DNA of 64,000 nt from a bacterium BMS3Abin14 (GTDB lineage: Bacteria; BMS3Abin14): the NCBI GenBank assembly GCA_002897695.1, contig BDTG01000008.1, positions 105,345-169,344 of the forward strand, in the 5' to 3' direction. Numbering within the stretch: the stretch's first letter is position 1; each line of letters opens with the position of its first letter. A program made the position numbers and the translations under genes. The notes beneath the pieces were generated by a model, which did no database searches, had not been told where the DNA came from, and saw only the letters and a program-made list of their open reading frames with translations. Of this stretch, positions 27,067 through 36,410 are shown in pieces.

Positions 27067-28083
27067 TCAAGTGCCCTCCTCCTTCAGGGAGCGGCTCAGG
27101 AGGCTCTTTAAGGCAGACCGGGCGTTTTTGCCCTCGTAAAGGACCATAAAGATCTCCCTTGTTATGGGCATCTCGACCCCGGTCCCGGCGGCCAGCCCGT
27201 GAGCGGATTTTGTCGTCCTGACTCCCTCCACGATCATGGGTGACGATCCGGTTATCTCATCCAGTGATTCGCCCCGGCCCAGCCGGAGCCCAAGCGTCCT
27301 GTTCCGTGAAAGGTCCCCGGTACAGGTAAGGACCAGGTCCCCGACGCCGGCAAGCCCCTGAAAAGTCAGGGGTTCCGCCCCCATGGCAACCCCCAGCCGG
27401 GTGATCTCGGCAAGGCCCCTGGTAACGAGGGCCGCCCGGGCATTGAGCCCCAGCTGAAGACCATCACACATACCCACGGAGATAGCCATGACGTTTTTCA
27501 GCGCCCCCGCGATCTCCACGCCAATTGGGTCCATGTTGGTGTAAAGCCGAAAGGTCTCCGAGGCGAGGGCCTCCTGGACCTCCGTGTTGCGGCGGCCTTC
27601 CGTGCCCGCTATTACGGCAGCGGCAGGCAGCCCCATGGCAACCTCCCTGGCAAAGGTGGGACCCGAAAGTGTCACCTTTCTCTTCAGGACGTCCTGGCCA
27701 AGGATGTCGGCAAGGACCCCGGTCGCCGTCAGGTGCGTACCCTCCTCAATTCCTTTTGAAGCATTGACGATAATCGCATCCACCGGCAGAAAAAACCGCG
27801 CCTTGCCCCACACCTCCCTGATCACGTGGGACGGGACAACGGAGATTACCAGCTGTGCGCCGGCCAGGCACTCCTCCAGGCTCACGGTGGGGGTTATCCC
27901 GGAAGGCAGCGCTATCCCCGGGAGAAAGACGTCGTTCTCCCGGGTTCGGGCCATCCTCTCGGCCAGGTCCTCTTCAAACACCCACAGGGAAACCGGCACT
28001 GCCAGCCCGGCACAGTGGATGGCCAGGGCCGTACCCCAGCTGCCGCCTCCGATAACGGCGATTTTCGATGGCCGTTTACTCAT
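27067..28083 (-). CDS. gpsA: NAD(P)-dependent glycerol-3-phosphate dehydrogenase
   Basis: 338 residues. The N-terminal Rossmann motif is VIGGGSWGTALAIHC, with VSVVPSHVIREV and NASKGIEEGT in mid-domain, and catalytic Lys in GALKNVMAISVGMCDG. It reduces dihydroxyacetone phosphate to sn-glycerol 3-phosphate for phospholipid synthesis, which fits the neighbouring pgpA. The upstream gap to pfk (53 bases) contains part of a dispersed repeat. Confidence 0.96.
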   Translation of the reverse strand: MSKRPSKIAVIGGGSWGTALAIHCAGLAVPVSLWVFEEDLAERMARTRENDVFLPGIALPSGITPTVSLEECLAGAQLVISVVPSHVIREVWGKARFFLPVDAIIVNASKGIEEGTHLTATGVLADILGQDVLKRKVTLSGPTFAREVAMGLPAAAVIAGTEGRRNTEVQEALASETFRLYTNMDPIGVEIAGALKNVMAISVGMCDGLQLGLNARAALVTRGLAEITRLGVAMGAEPLTFQGLAGVGDLVLTCTGDLSRNRTLGLRLGRGESLDEITGSSPMIVEGVRTTKSAHGLAAGTGVEMPITREIFMVLYEGKNARSALKSLLSRSLKEEGT

Positions 28084-28100
28084 GCGATCCTTCCTGTCTT

Positions 28101-28120
28101 TGATATGGTCACAAAAAGTG
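28101..28120 (+). repeat. Partial copy of the TCGCAAAAAG palindromic repeat
   Basis: TGATATGGTCACAAAAAGTG matches the left end of the copy at 29194-29266, but the hairpin core is missing. It sits 18 bases upstream of gpsA. Confidence 0.45.
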
Positions 28121-28136
28121 TCATTTTAACTTTCTT

Positions 28137-29171
28137 TTACCCAAAGAAAATTTCCGCGATTCTGTAGATGTTCATGTCCACGGTTTTCAGCTCCCTGACC
28201 GCGTCATCGAGACTGACGGAATCGACTTTTCCACCCACCAGGGCGGCCATGTGCCCGAATTTACCCTCATGAACAAGCTCGTGGGCCTTGACGCCGTAGA
28301 TGGTAGCCAGGATGCGGTCATGGGGTGTCGGAGACCCTCCCCTCTGGACATGCCCCAGCACCGTCACCCGGCTCTCGAATCCGGTCCTGCTTTCAAGTTC
28401 CCTGGCGAGGAATTGGCCTATACCGCCCAGACGAGGATGCCCGAACTCGTCCAGTTCTTCGGACTGTTTTATAAGCCCATGGTCATTGACGGAATCCATT
28501 CGGGCGCCTTCCGCAACCACCACTATGGAGAAGTTCTTTCCCCGGGAATGTCTGGCCCTGATGACCTCGGCCACATCGTCCAGATTAAACGGCCTCTCGG
28601 GGATCAGGATGACGTCCGCACCGCCGGCGAGGCCGGAGTATACTGCAATCCATCCGGCGTGCCGGCCCATCACCTCGACAACCATTACGCGGTCGTGGGA
28701 TTCAGCGGTGGTATGCAGCCGGTCTATGGCTTCCGTTGCCACCGTCATCGCCGTATCGAAGCCGAAGGTAAAATCTGTCCCGGAAAGATCGTTGTCGATG
28801 GTCTTCGGAACACCCACGACGGGCAGACCTATTTTGAAAAACTTGTTGGCCACTCCCAGGGTGTCCTCGCCGCCTATGGCGATGAGTCCGTCCAGGCCAA
28901 GCCGTTTGAAGTTGGCGATAACCTTTTCACTTCCGCCATCCTCCGCAAAGGGGTTGGTGCGCGAGGTATGAAGGATGGTGCCGCCCAGATGAATAAGGCC
29001 GGAGACGGACCGCTGGGTCAACTCCTCGTGCTGACCGGTGAGCATCCCCTGCCAGCCATGGAAAATGCCCAGAATGGCATCGCCTTCCCGAACACCCTTG
29101 CGGACAACCGCACGTATGACCGCATTCAGCCCGGGGCAATCCCCGCCTCCCGTCAGGATTCCAATCTTCAT
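28137..29171 (-). CDS. pfp: 6-phosphofructokinase, probably pyrophosphate-dependent
   Basis: 344 residues from ATG 29171 (GGAGG eight bases upstream). The nucleotide loop is TGGGDCPGLNAVIR and the catalytic motif is PKTIDNDL. The two residues that separate donors in this family are Asp103 (in GGEDT; Gly104 in E. coli ATP-PFK) and Lys123 (in VPKTIDND; Gly124 in E. coli). Asp plus Lys is the pyrophosphate-using pattern, as in the Amycolatopsis methanolica enzyme. A PPi enzyme is reversible and would serve both glycolysis and gluconeogenesis. ATP use cannot be excluded without assay. Its predicted leader contains a palindromic repeat. Confidence 0.9.
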   Translation of the reverse strand: MKIGILTGGGDCPGLNAVIRAVVRKGVREGDAILGIFHGWQGMLTGQHEELTQRSVSGLIHLGGTILHTSRTNPFAEDGGSEKVIANFKRLGLDGLIAIGGEDTLGVANKFFKIGLPVVGVPKTIDNDLSGTDFTFGFDTAMTVATEAIDRLHTTAESHDRVMVVEVMGRHAGWIAVYSGLAGGADVILIPERPFNLDDVAEVIRARHSRGKNFSIVVVAEGARMDSVNDHGLIKQSEELDEFGHPRLGGIGQFLARELESRTGFESRVTVLGHVQRGGSPTPHDRILATIYGVKAHELVHEGKFGHMAALVGGKVDSVSLDDAVRELKTVDMNIYRIAEIFFG

Positions 29172-29193
29172 GGCGTTTTCCTCCGGCACCTGT

Positions 29194-29266
29194 GATATGG
29201 TCGCAAAAAGTCCACCTGTCTGCGTGCGACGCACAGGCAGGTTCGCAGCTTTGTGCGAAGTCTCAA
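29194..29266 (+). repeat. TCGCAAAAAG palindromic repeat, copy A
   Basis: Outer arms (GTCGCAAAAAG and, less well conserved here, TGTGCGAAGTC) enclose an inner hairpin built on CCTGTCTGCGT-GCG-ACGC. Closely related copies lie at 30641-30708 and 40026-40084, a fragment at 28101. This copy sits between the predicted pfk promoter and its start codon, so it would be transcribed in the leader. Confidence 0.75.
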
Positions 29267-29283
29267 CTATAGTATCCCCGAAA

Positions 29284-29311
29284 ATTATCAGATGGGTTCA
29301 TCGCCTGTCAA
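29284..29311 (-). promoter_or_regulatory. Sigma70-type promoter for the pfk operon
   Basis: Minus strand TTGACA (perfect -35), 16-base spacer, GATAAT. Predicted transcription start near 29277, giving a leader of about 106 bases containing repeat copy A. The rest of 29172-29615 holds this promoter, the rsmI promoter and no gene. Confidence 0.6.
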
Positions 29312-29473
29312 ACATCCTTTCTGCAATTACAGCCGAATACGATTTTCACTTATTGATTATTATACCTGAGGTTCATCCGATTAATGCGTATCTTATTTGA
29401 TTATCAGCACGTTCGCTATACTCACCAGGGTTACGCTTCAAACGAAATGAATGGTGGCATAAAACCCGGCATG

Positions 29474-29503
29474 TTGGACATTTTTCCTTCACTGCTCTAT
29501 AGA
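29474..29503 (+). promoter_or_regulatory. Predicted promoter for rsmI
   Basis: Plus strand TTGGAC, 18-base spacer, TATAGA, about 110 bases before the rsmI start. Confidence 0.4.
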
Positions 29504-29615
29504 TTATAGGGCTTGTTCATCGTGATTATGCACATCCATGCTCCATTCACGTCCGGAAGGCCTGCGGCCGTGGGCGTAGCGCATCCCCGATATTTGTATG
29601 GAGGAGGGTCTGAAG

Positions 29616-30443
29616 TTGAATCCCGGCGCCCTTTATATGGTCGCGACGCCCATCGGGAACCTTGATGACATCACCCGCCGGGCCGTACTGACCCTCCAGT
29701 CCGTCGCTATTGTTGCCGCTGAGGACACCCGCAGAACACGCAAGCTTCTCAGCCATCTTGATATCACAAAACGCCTTGTCAGCTACCGGGAGGAAAACAG
29801 GGAAACAGCATCCATCCGGATCCTGGAGGCCCTGGAGAAAGGCCGATCCGTTGCCCTGGTCACTGATGCCGGAACCCCCGGCCTTTCAGATCCGGGCCAC
29901 CACCTCGTCAGGGCCGCCCGTGACAGAGGCATTCAGGTCGTCCCGGTTCCGGGCCCCAATGCCCTGGGAGCCGCCTTAAGTGTGTCTGGAATGTCACTTG
30001 AAAGGTTTATTTTCGAGGGATTTTTACCGACGCGCACCGCAGCCAGGAAGAGACGGCTCCGGGAACTGGCCTACGCAGGATATCCCCTGGTCATCTATGA
30101 GTCGCCCCACCGAATCCGGGATGCGCTGACCGACATTCTGGATGTTCTGGGAAACCGCGAGGCCATGGTTGCCCGCGAGATTACCAAGATACATGAAGAA
30201 TTTATGCGCGGGTCCGTGAAGAGCATTCTCGACATGATGGAAGACAGGAAGATCAAGGGAGAGATCACACTTCTTCTGGCGGAGGGTGAGACCCCCTGCC
30301 TGCCCATGGATCTTGATAGAGCAGTTAAAGAGATGAGGCAGGCAGGCCTGTCGGCAAAACGAACGGCGTCGATCCTTTCGGGCCTTACCGGGGAGAACAA
30401 GCGGGAGATCTACAAAAAAGCCTGCGAAGCGAAGGAGGAATAG
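29616..30443 (+). CDS. rsmI: 16S rRNA 2'-O-ribose methyltransferase RsmI
   Basis: About 275 residues. Adds the 2'-O-methyl group of C1402 in the ribosomal P site. Motifs: MVATPIGNLDDITRRA at the N-terminus, AEDTRRTRKLL, VTDAGTPGLSDPG and VPGPNALGAALS, the SAM-binding elements of the tetrapyrrole-methylase fold. I chose TTG 29616 because GGAGGAGGG ends seven bases before it; ATG 29598 keeps the same frame but has no ribosome site. It is followed two bases later by a small Cys-tailed gene. Confidence 0.95.
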   Translation: MNPGALYMVATPIGNLDDITRRAVLTLQSVAIVAAEDTRRTRKLLSHLDITKRLVSYREENRETASIRILEALEKGRSVALVTDAGTPGLSDPGHHLVRAARDRGIQVVPVPGPNALGAALSVSGMSLERFIFEGFLPTRTAARKRRLRELAYAGYPLVIYESPHRIRDALTDILDVLGNREAMVAREITKIHEEFMRGSVKSILDMMEDRKIKGEITLLLAEGETPCLPMDLDRAVKEMRQAGLSAKRTASILSGLTGENKREIYKKACEAKEE

Positions 30444-30445
30444 AC

Positions 30446-30625
30446 ATGGACAAAAAACAGATACGGAAGATTATCGAGAAACACCTTGTTGACGGGAAGC
30501 TGTCGTGCGCCGACGCCCATCAGATCGCAGAGGAAAACAGGATACACCTGACAACCATCGGCAACATCTGCAACGAGGGGGAGGAGCAAATTCGGATCAC
30601 GAAGTGCATGCTCGGGTGTTTTTAA
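30446..30625 (+). CDS. Small protein with CxxGCF C-terminus
   Basis: 59 residues, ATG at 30446 with GGAGG eight bases before. The first half is basic and helical (MDKKQIRKIIEKHLVDGKLS), then CADAHQIAEENRIHLTTIGN, and it ends ITKCMLGCF. Four cysteines (21, 42, 54, 58), two of them at the extreme C-terminus, suggest metal or thiol chemistry. I recall similar small proteins ending LGCF in deltaproteobacteria, but cannot name a function. Coupled to rsmI by a two-base gap. Confidence 0.75.
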   Translation: MDKKQIRKIIEKHLVDGKLSCADAHQIAEENRIHLTTIGNICNEGEEQIRITKCMLGCF

Positions 30626-30640
30626 CCTGAAGTCAAATTT

Positions 30641-30708
30641 GACATGGTCGCAAAAAGTCCACCTGTCTGCGTGCGACGCACAGACAGGTTGGTGGCTTCT
30701 TGCGAAGT
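30641..30708 (+). repeat. TCGCAAAAAG palindromic repeat, copy B
   Basis: The best-formed copy: TCGCAAAAAG pairs with CTTCTTGCGA (9 of 10), and inside it CCTGTCT/AGACAGG plus GCGT/ACGC make a hairpin with a GCG loop. It fills the convergent gap between the small Cys-tailed gene and rodA, where it could also act as a bidirectional transcription end. Confidence 0.75.
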
Positions 30709-30710
30709 CA

Positions 30711-31796
30711 TCAAATTCTCCGCCTTCTGTAGCCGGCGACTATCCCGAGCCCCAGCCACACGCTGACCAGTGAGGATCCCCCGTAGCTTAGAAACGGCAG
30801 CGGCAGACCGACCACGGGCAGGATACCGATGGCCATGGCGATGTTGATGACTTCCTGCATTGCCAGACCGCAGGAAATGCCGACCACTGTCAGGATACCG
30901 AAACGGGTCCGGGCCGCCTCGACGTAACTGAGCATCCAGAGCGTCAGGAACAGCATCAGCCCGAGGACCAGCACAACACCGATGAAGCCGAACTCCTCAC
31001 CCAGGACGGAGACGATGAAATCGGTATGCTGCTCGGGGATGAAGCGAAGCTGTGACTGGGTTCCCTGGAGGTATCCCTTGCCCAAAAAACCCCCTGAGCC
31101 AATGGCTATTTTGGACTGGATGATGTGGTACCCGGAGCCAAGGGGGTTCCTTTCGGGGTTGAGGAAATTCAGGATCCTCTCCTGCTGATATTTCTTCATG
31201 CTGAAAAACAGGAGGGGCGCTCCCAGGACCGCGCTTCCGGCCATAAAGAGGACCGTCCACCTCTTTACCCCTACCATCAGAAAGATCGGTATCGCCAAAA
31301 GAATGAAAAAAATGGCGCTCCCCAGGTCCGGTTGTAATGCCACGGGTATCACGTAAGCCGCGACCATAGCCATGGGAACGGCGATTTGGTCCAGCCCATA
31401 GGGTGGAGATTTCTTCTGTTTATAAAAGTATCTGGCAAGGGCCAGCACAAGAGCGATCTTGGCTATCTCCGAAGGCTGGATGGACAATCCCCCGATGTGA
31501 ATCCAACGTTGAACACCTCCCGAAATTTTTCCGATGACGGTCAGGGTGACGAGTACAGCAAAAACGACACCGTAAAGCAGATAAGCGCTCCGTCTCAGAT
31601 GACGCCTGTCCACGAAATATCCGATGAAATAGGCCGCTACAGCCACGGCCAGCCAGTAGGCTTGTTTGAGATAGTATCCCTCCGAGGGGTCGTTTACTGT
31701 GGCGGATCGTATGGTCATGATACCGATGAAAGACAGGGTCAGGGCTGAAATCAGCATGACCCAGTCAACGTCCGGGAACCCAAAAGGCCTTTTCAT
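30711..31796 (-). CDS. rodA: Rod-shape glycosyltransferase RodA
   Basis: 361-residue SEDS-family peptidoglycan polymerase with about ten membrane segments. Family signatures: SGGVQRWIHIGGLSIQPSEIAKI, FIPEQHTDFIVSVLGEE in the large loop, and GLPLPFLSYGGSSL near the end. It works with PBP2 (mrdA), whose stop it overlaps by four bases, to build lateral wall along MreB filaments. Last gene of the rod-shape operon. Confidence 0.96.
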   Translation of the reverse strand: MKRPFGFPDVDWVMLISALTLSFIGIMTIRSATVNDPSEGYYLKQAYWLAVAVAAYFIGYFVDRRHLRRSAYLLYGVVFAVLVTLTVIGKISGGVQRWIHIGGLSIQPSEIAKIALVLALARYFYKQKKSPPYGLDQIAVPMAMVAAYVIPVALQPDLGSAIFFILLAIPIFLMVGVKRWTVLFMAGSAVLGAPLLFFSMKKYQQERILNFLNPERNPLGSGYHIIQSKIAIGSGGFLGKGYLQGTQSQLRFIPEQHTDFIVSVLGEEFGFIGVVLVLGLMLFLTLWMLSYVEAARTRFGILTVVGISCGLAMQEVINIAMAIGILPVVGLPLPFLSYGGSSLVSVWLGLGIVAGYRRRRI

Positions 31797-33667
31797 GTCC
31801 CTTTCCCCGAAGGTTCGGCGGCATCGGAACCGGAATTTATCATGAGTTCCCTGTATTTTCTGAGAATACGGCCCACTATGGGGGCCGCCGAAGAAGAACC
31901 ATGGCCGCCGTGTTCAACCACCACGGCGGCAGCCACCTCGGGGTTTTCCGCAGGGGCAAAGGCCGCAAACCAGCTGTGGTCCCTCAACTCCCGGGGTATT
32001 TCCTCCGGCTTCCTGCCCTCCCAATCCTTCAGGCGGACAACCTGCGCCGTACCGGTCTTCCCCGCGACCGTGAAACCAGGGATCCTCGCGGCATGGGCCG
32101 TGCCCTTCGGATCGTTCACCGCTCCCACCAGAGCGGGAATGATCCGGTCCCAGACATCCGGGGCGACATGGGAATCCATGGATGGGGACGTATCCTTCCG
32201 ATAAAGTTCCTCTCCATCAACGTTGACGATCCTGTCGGCAAGATAAGGCGTTTTGATAACCCCCCGCCTCGCGATGGTAGCATAGAGGTTGGCCATCTGG
32301 ATTGGGGTCACCAGAACGTAACCCTGCCCGATGGATGCGGAAAGGGTCTCGCCCGGGAACCATGGCGCATCGCGGACAGACCTTTTCCATTGGGGAGTGG
32401 GTATCAAACCGGCGGATTCGCCGGGAAGATCGATGCCTGTTTTCCTGCCGAGGCCCAGTGCGAGAGCCCATTTCGATAACCCTTCGATCCCGGTCTTTTC
32501 GCCCGCCTGATAGAAATAGACATCGCAGGATTCCACAATCGCTTTTTTCAGGTTGACTTCCCCATGTCCGCGGCGCTTCCAGTCATGATAGAGCCTGCCC
32601 CCGAAATAGAACCCGCCTTTACAGGTCACTTCCTTGTCCGGGTCCACCGACCCCGTCATCAGGGCCGCCACAGCAGTAACGGGTTTAAAGGTTGACCCGG
32701 GCGGGTAGACTCCCCTGATTGCACGTGTCTGAAGCGGATGGCTGGAATCTTTCAGTATCTCCTCCCACCTCTGCCTTGTGAGCCTGAGCGAGAACTCATT
32801 GGGATCGAAACCCGGCCGGCTTACCATCGCCAGAACCGCACCGGTCCTCGTATTCAAAAGGACACCGGCTCCATAGTTGTCACCGATGGCGGCCTCCAAC
32901 TCCTTCTGAAGACGAATATCGATGGTTGTGGTCAGATCAGCCCCGGGCACAGGCTCTGTAATGCCCAGAACGTTAATCTCCCGGCCCCGGGCATCCACCT
33001 CCACCTGCCGACCGCCATCCCTTCCGCGCAGGTATCTATCGTAGGCCTTCTCCAGCCCGAACTTCCCTATCATATCCTCCCTGCGCGCCCCTCTGTATTT
33101 TCCAGAGGCGAGTTGGGTGGAGGATATTTCCCCGACATATCCGAGAAGATGGGAGGCCGTGCCTGAATAGGGGTAAAAACGTCGCGGGACAGGTTTGAGA
33201 CTGGTTCCCGGAAAATGGTCCCGCCGGGTCTCGAATAGGGCCACCTCCCGATCATGAAGATTTTCAAACAGGATGATCGCTCTATATGGCGCCCGCCCGG
33301 CTCCCACCAGAACCCGGTCGAGGGCATCACCGGGATCTCTGCCCAGGAGATTGCCCAGTTTCATGATCTCCGCCTTCCGGTCGGAATCCATGTCAACGGG
33401 AATCACGGACAACCGGTAATTGGGTGTGCTGTCCGCCAGAATTTTCCCATTCCTGTCCCTGATAATTCCGCGGGTCGCTGGCATCTCGACCAGCCTGATC
33501 CTGTTGTTGTCGGAAAGGTTCAGGTATTTTCCGTAAAGTAGAACCTGGAGTCTCCAGAAATCACCCAGGAGGAAAAGAAAGGCCAGGACGACAAGCCCGA
33601 TGGTGACGGCAAGTTTCTTTTCCATCAGGGGAATCTGGCCCCTGCCGCCCTTTGAGATGGAAGGCAT
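31793..33667 (-). CDS. mrdA: Penicillin-binding protein 2
   Basis: 624 residues. One N-terminal membrane anchor (~18-38), a PBP dimerisation domain (~55-235) and a class B transpeptidase domain with STFKP (catalytic Ser), a second motif around SCD, and KTGTAQ. It crosslinks new peptidoglycan made by RodA. The ATG at 33667 has GGGAGGG seven bases upstream, embedded in the mreD stop region, so the full N-terminus is kept over the internal ATG at 33625. Confidence 0.96.
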   Translation of the reverse strand: MPSISKGGRGQIPLMEKKLAVTIGLVVLAFLFLLGDFWRLQVLLYGKYLNLSDNNRIRLVEMPATRGIIRDRNGKILADSTPNYRLSVIPVDMDSDRKAEIMKLGNLLGRDPGDALDRVLVGAGRAPYRAIILFENLHDREVALFETRRDHFPGTSLKPVPRRFYPYSGTASHLLGYVGEISSTQLASGKYRGARREDMIGKFGLEKAYDRYLRGRDGGRQVEVDARGREINVLGITEPVPGADLTTTIDIRLQKELEAAIGDNYGAGVLLNTRTGAVLAMVSRPGFDPNEFSLRLTRQRWEEILKDSSHPLQTRAIRGVYPPGSTFKPVTAVAALMTGSVDPDKEVTCKGGFYFGGRLYHDWKRRGHGEVNLKKAIVESCDVYFYQAGEKTGIEGLSKWALALGLGRKTGIDLPGESAGLIPTPQWKRSVRDAPWFPGETLSASIGQGYVLVTPIQMANLYATIARRGVIKTPYLADRIVNVDGEELYRKDTSPSMDSHVAPDVWDRIIPALVGAVNDPKGTAHAARIPGFTVAGKTGTAQVVRLKDWEGRKPEEIPRELRDHSWFAAFAPAENPEVAAAVVVEHGGHGSSSAAPIVGRILRKYRELMINSGSDAAEPSGKGT

Positions 33668-33670
33668 GTG

Positions 33671-34186
33671 TCACCCTCCCAGGCTCAGTTCTTCATCGCC
33701 CCGGATTCCTACCCTCGATTCAATACGGTTCAGGAGAGAACTGATCAGCAGAACGAAAGCGGTGTTGATCACCACAAACCCAATGGCGGATAAGGATGCG
33801 ATGGAAGGCGCTGGAAGGGAAAATATGTACAGGGTCAGAATTTTGGAAACAAACCCACCCAGGACGGCTCCGAAGACCGAACCGGACCGGTGAAAGAGAT
33901 CCCTGGCGAAGAGTTTCTCACTGAGCATGCCTCCCGTGTATCCGGCGACTATCTTGCTGATCCCATTGACCCCAAGTACTCCGCCTGCCATGGCATCCTG
34001 AAAATAGCCCAGAAATACGCCGGAAAGCATTCCGGCTCTCTTTCCCCTTGTGATCGCCACGTGGACCGCACCTATTAAAGGCAGGTCAATGCAGCCCGCC
34101 AGCCACTGTGGGAAAACAAGCGGGACGGCCACGGACTGAAGGACCAACAGCAGAGAGAAAAAGACCAGATGATACAGGACCATCAT
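33671..34186 (-). CDS. mreD: Rod-shape protein MreD
   Basis: 171-residue inner-membrane protein with about five hydrophobic segments and little sequence signature, as usual for MreD; the motif YFQDAMAGGVLGVNG matches the family. Part of the elongasome linking MreC to RodA/PBP2. It overlaps mreC by four bases. Confidence 0.9.
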   Translation of the reverse strand: MMVLYHLVFFSLLLVLQSVAVPLVFPQWLAGCIDLPLIGAVHVAITRGKRAGMLSGVFLGYFQDAMAGGVLGVNGISKIVAGYTGGMLSEKLFARDLFHRSGSVFGAVLGGFVSKILTLYIFSLPAPSIASLSAIGFVVINTAFVLLISSLLNRIESRVGIRGDEELSLGG

Positions 34187-35040
34187 CGGGCATTCCCCAC
34201 TCCCTCACCTCGGGTGAGGACCAGAACGTCCTCCAGGCGATTAATGGGAACCGCCGGCAGGAGTTTGGCGTACTGATAAAGGCCATGATCCTTTTTCAGT
34301 ACCTGGACAATAGTGCCCACCTGGATTCCTCGCGGGTACATGCCGGCCAACCCGCTGGTAGTCACTGAATCCCCCTTGCGAACGTCCTCAGTACGGTCCA
34401 GATATTTCATCTGAACCGTCCCCGAGTTCTCACCTTCGAGGATGGACCTGGCCCTGGATCTGCTCACCAGGACAGGGACCCGTGATGCCCGGTCAACGAT
34501 GAGGCGGACCACGGAGTTTCCCTCGGCAGCTTCAATGACAATTCCGGCAAGCCCTTCGGGGGTTACCACAGGCATATCCACCCTGATGCCGTCACTGGCC
34601 CCGCGATTGATCACTATCGTTCTGACCCACGGATCGGGGGACTCGCCTATAACACGTGCCGCGACCCCAACGAGGCCGGTCGTGTTTTTGAACCGCTCAA
34701 ATTCGGCAAGGCGCCCCGCCTGGTACAGCTCCTCCCTGAGAAACTGTACCTCGCCCTTCAGGAGGTTAACCTCGCTTTTCAACCCACGATTCTCCGACCG
34801 TACACCAAGAAGGTAGAAATAATCGCGCCAGATACCGGACACCGTGTGGGCCAGGCCGCTGGCGCCCCACTGGAAGGGCGACATAAGGGTGAGGCCTTCC
34901 CTTTTCAGGTAGGTCATCCCGGTCTTATCCTTGACCTGTTGGCTAATGATCAGAAGGGACGCGACCAGCAGACATGCCAGCAGCAGCCCCTCTGAGTGGC
35001 GCGTCAGGAAAGCGCGCATGGGGCCGCCGGAATCGGACAT
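34183..35040 (-). CDS. mreC: Rod-shape protein MreC
   Basis: 285 residues. N-terminal membrane anchor (~14-30), a coiled coil (~70-115), and the beta-barrel MreC core with VIGESPDPWVRTIVINRGASDG and VVTPEGLAGIV. It is the periplasmic scaffold connecting MreB filaments to the wall synthases. Lies four bases after mreB. Confidence 0.95.
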   Translation of the reverse strand: MSDSGGPMRAFLTRHSEGLLLACLLVASLLIISQQVKDKTGMTYLKREGLTLMSPFQWGASGLAHTVSGIWRDYFYLLGVRSENRGLKSEVNLLKGEVQFLREELYQAGRLAEFERFKNTTGLVGVAARVIGESPDPWVRTIVINRGASDGIRVDMPVVTPEGLAGIVIEAAEGNSVVRLIVDRASRVPVLVSRSRARSILEGENSGTVQMKYLDRTEDVRKGDSVTTSGLAGMYPRGIQVGTIVQVLKKDHGLYQYAKLLPAVPINRLEDVLVLTRGEGVGNAR

Positions 35041-35044
35041 GAAA

Positions 35045-36130
<1,086 letters not shown>

Positions 36131-36185
36131 TCAAGCGTATCGGATCAATTGATCGGCATTTTTCTCTTTACACTTCAGCTCACGG

Positions 36186-36214
36186 ATACTATCAGAACCA
36201 TTACACATTTTCAA
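36186..36214 (-). promoter_or_regulatory. Sigma70-type promoter for mreB operon
   Basis: Minus strand TTGAAA, 17-base spacer, TAGTAT. Predicted start near 36179, about 97 bases before mreB. It diverges from the ppiD promoter 40 bases away. The remainder of the 328-base divergent gap holds no gene. Confidence 0.55.
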
Positions 36215-36255
36215 CGGAAAGGGGGGAGAATCAACTTATTTTGATCCGCAGGGAC

Positions 36256-36283
36256 TTGCATTCAACAGCTATTTTCTTATAAT
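36256..36283 (+). promoter_or_regulatory. Sigma70-type promoter for ppiD
   Basis: Plus strand TTGCAT, 16-base spacer, TATAAT (perfect -10), about 120 bases upstream of the ppiD start. This leaves a long untranslated leader with no evident structure. Confidence 0.6.
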
Positions 36284-36410
36284 GACCCGTTGGCTTTCAT
36301 TCCCCTGAACCGGGCCGATGGTTTTCCCGGCCGGTCATGCCAACGGCATGATCAGGATTTTCCAACGCACTGCCGGAGTGACACCACGAACCCTCTGAAG
36401 GAGATTCAAA

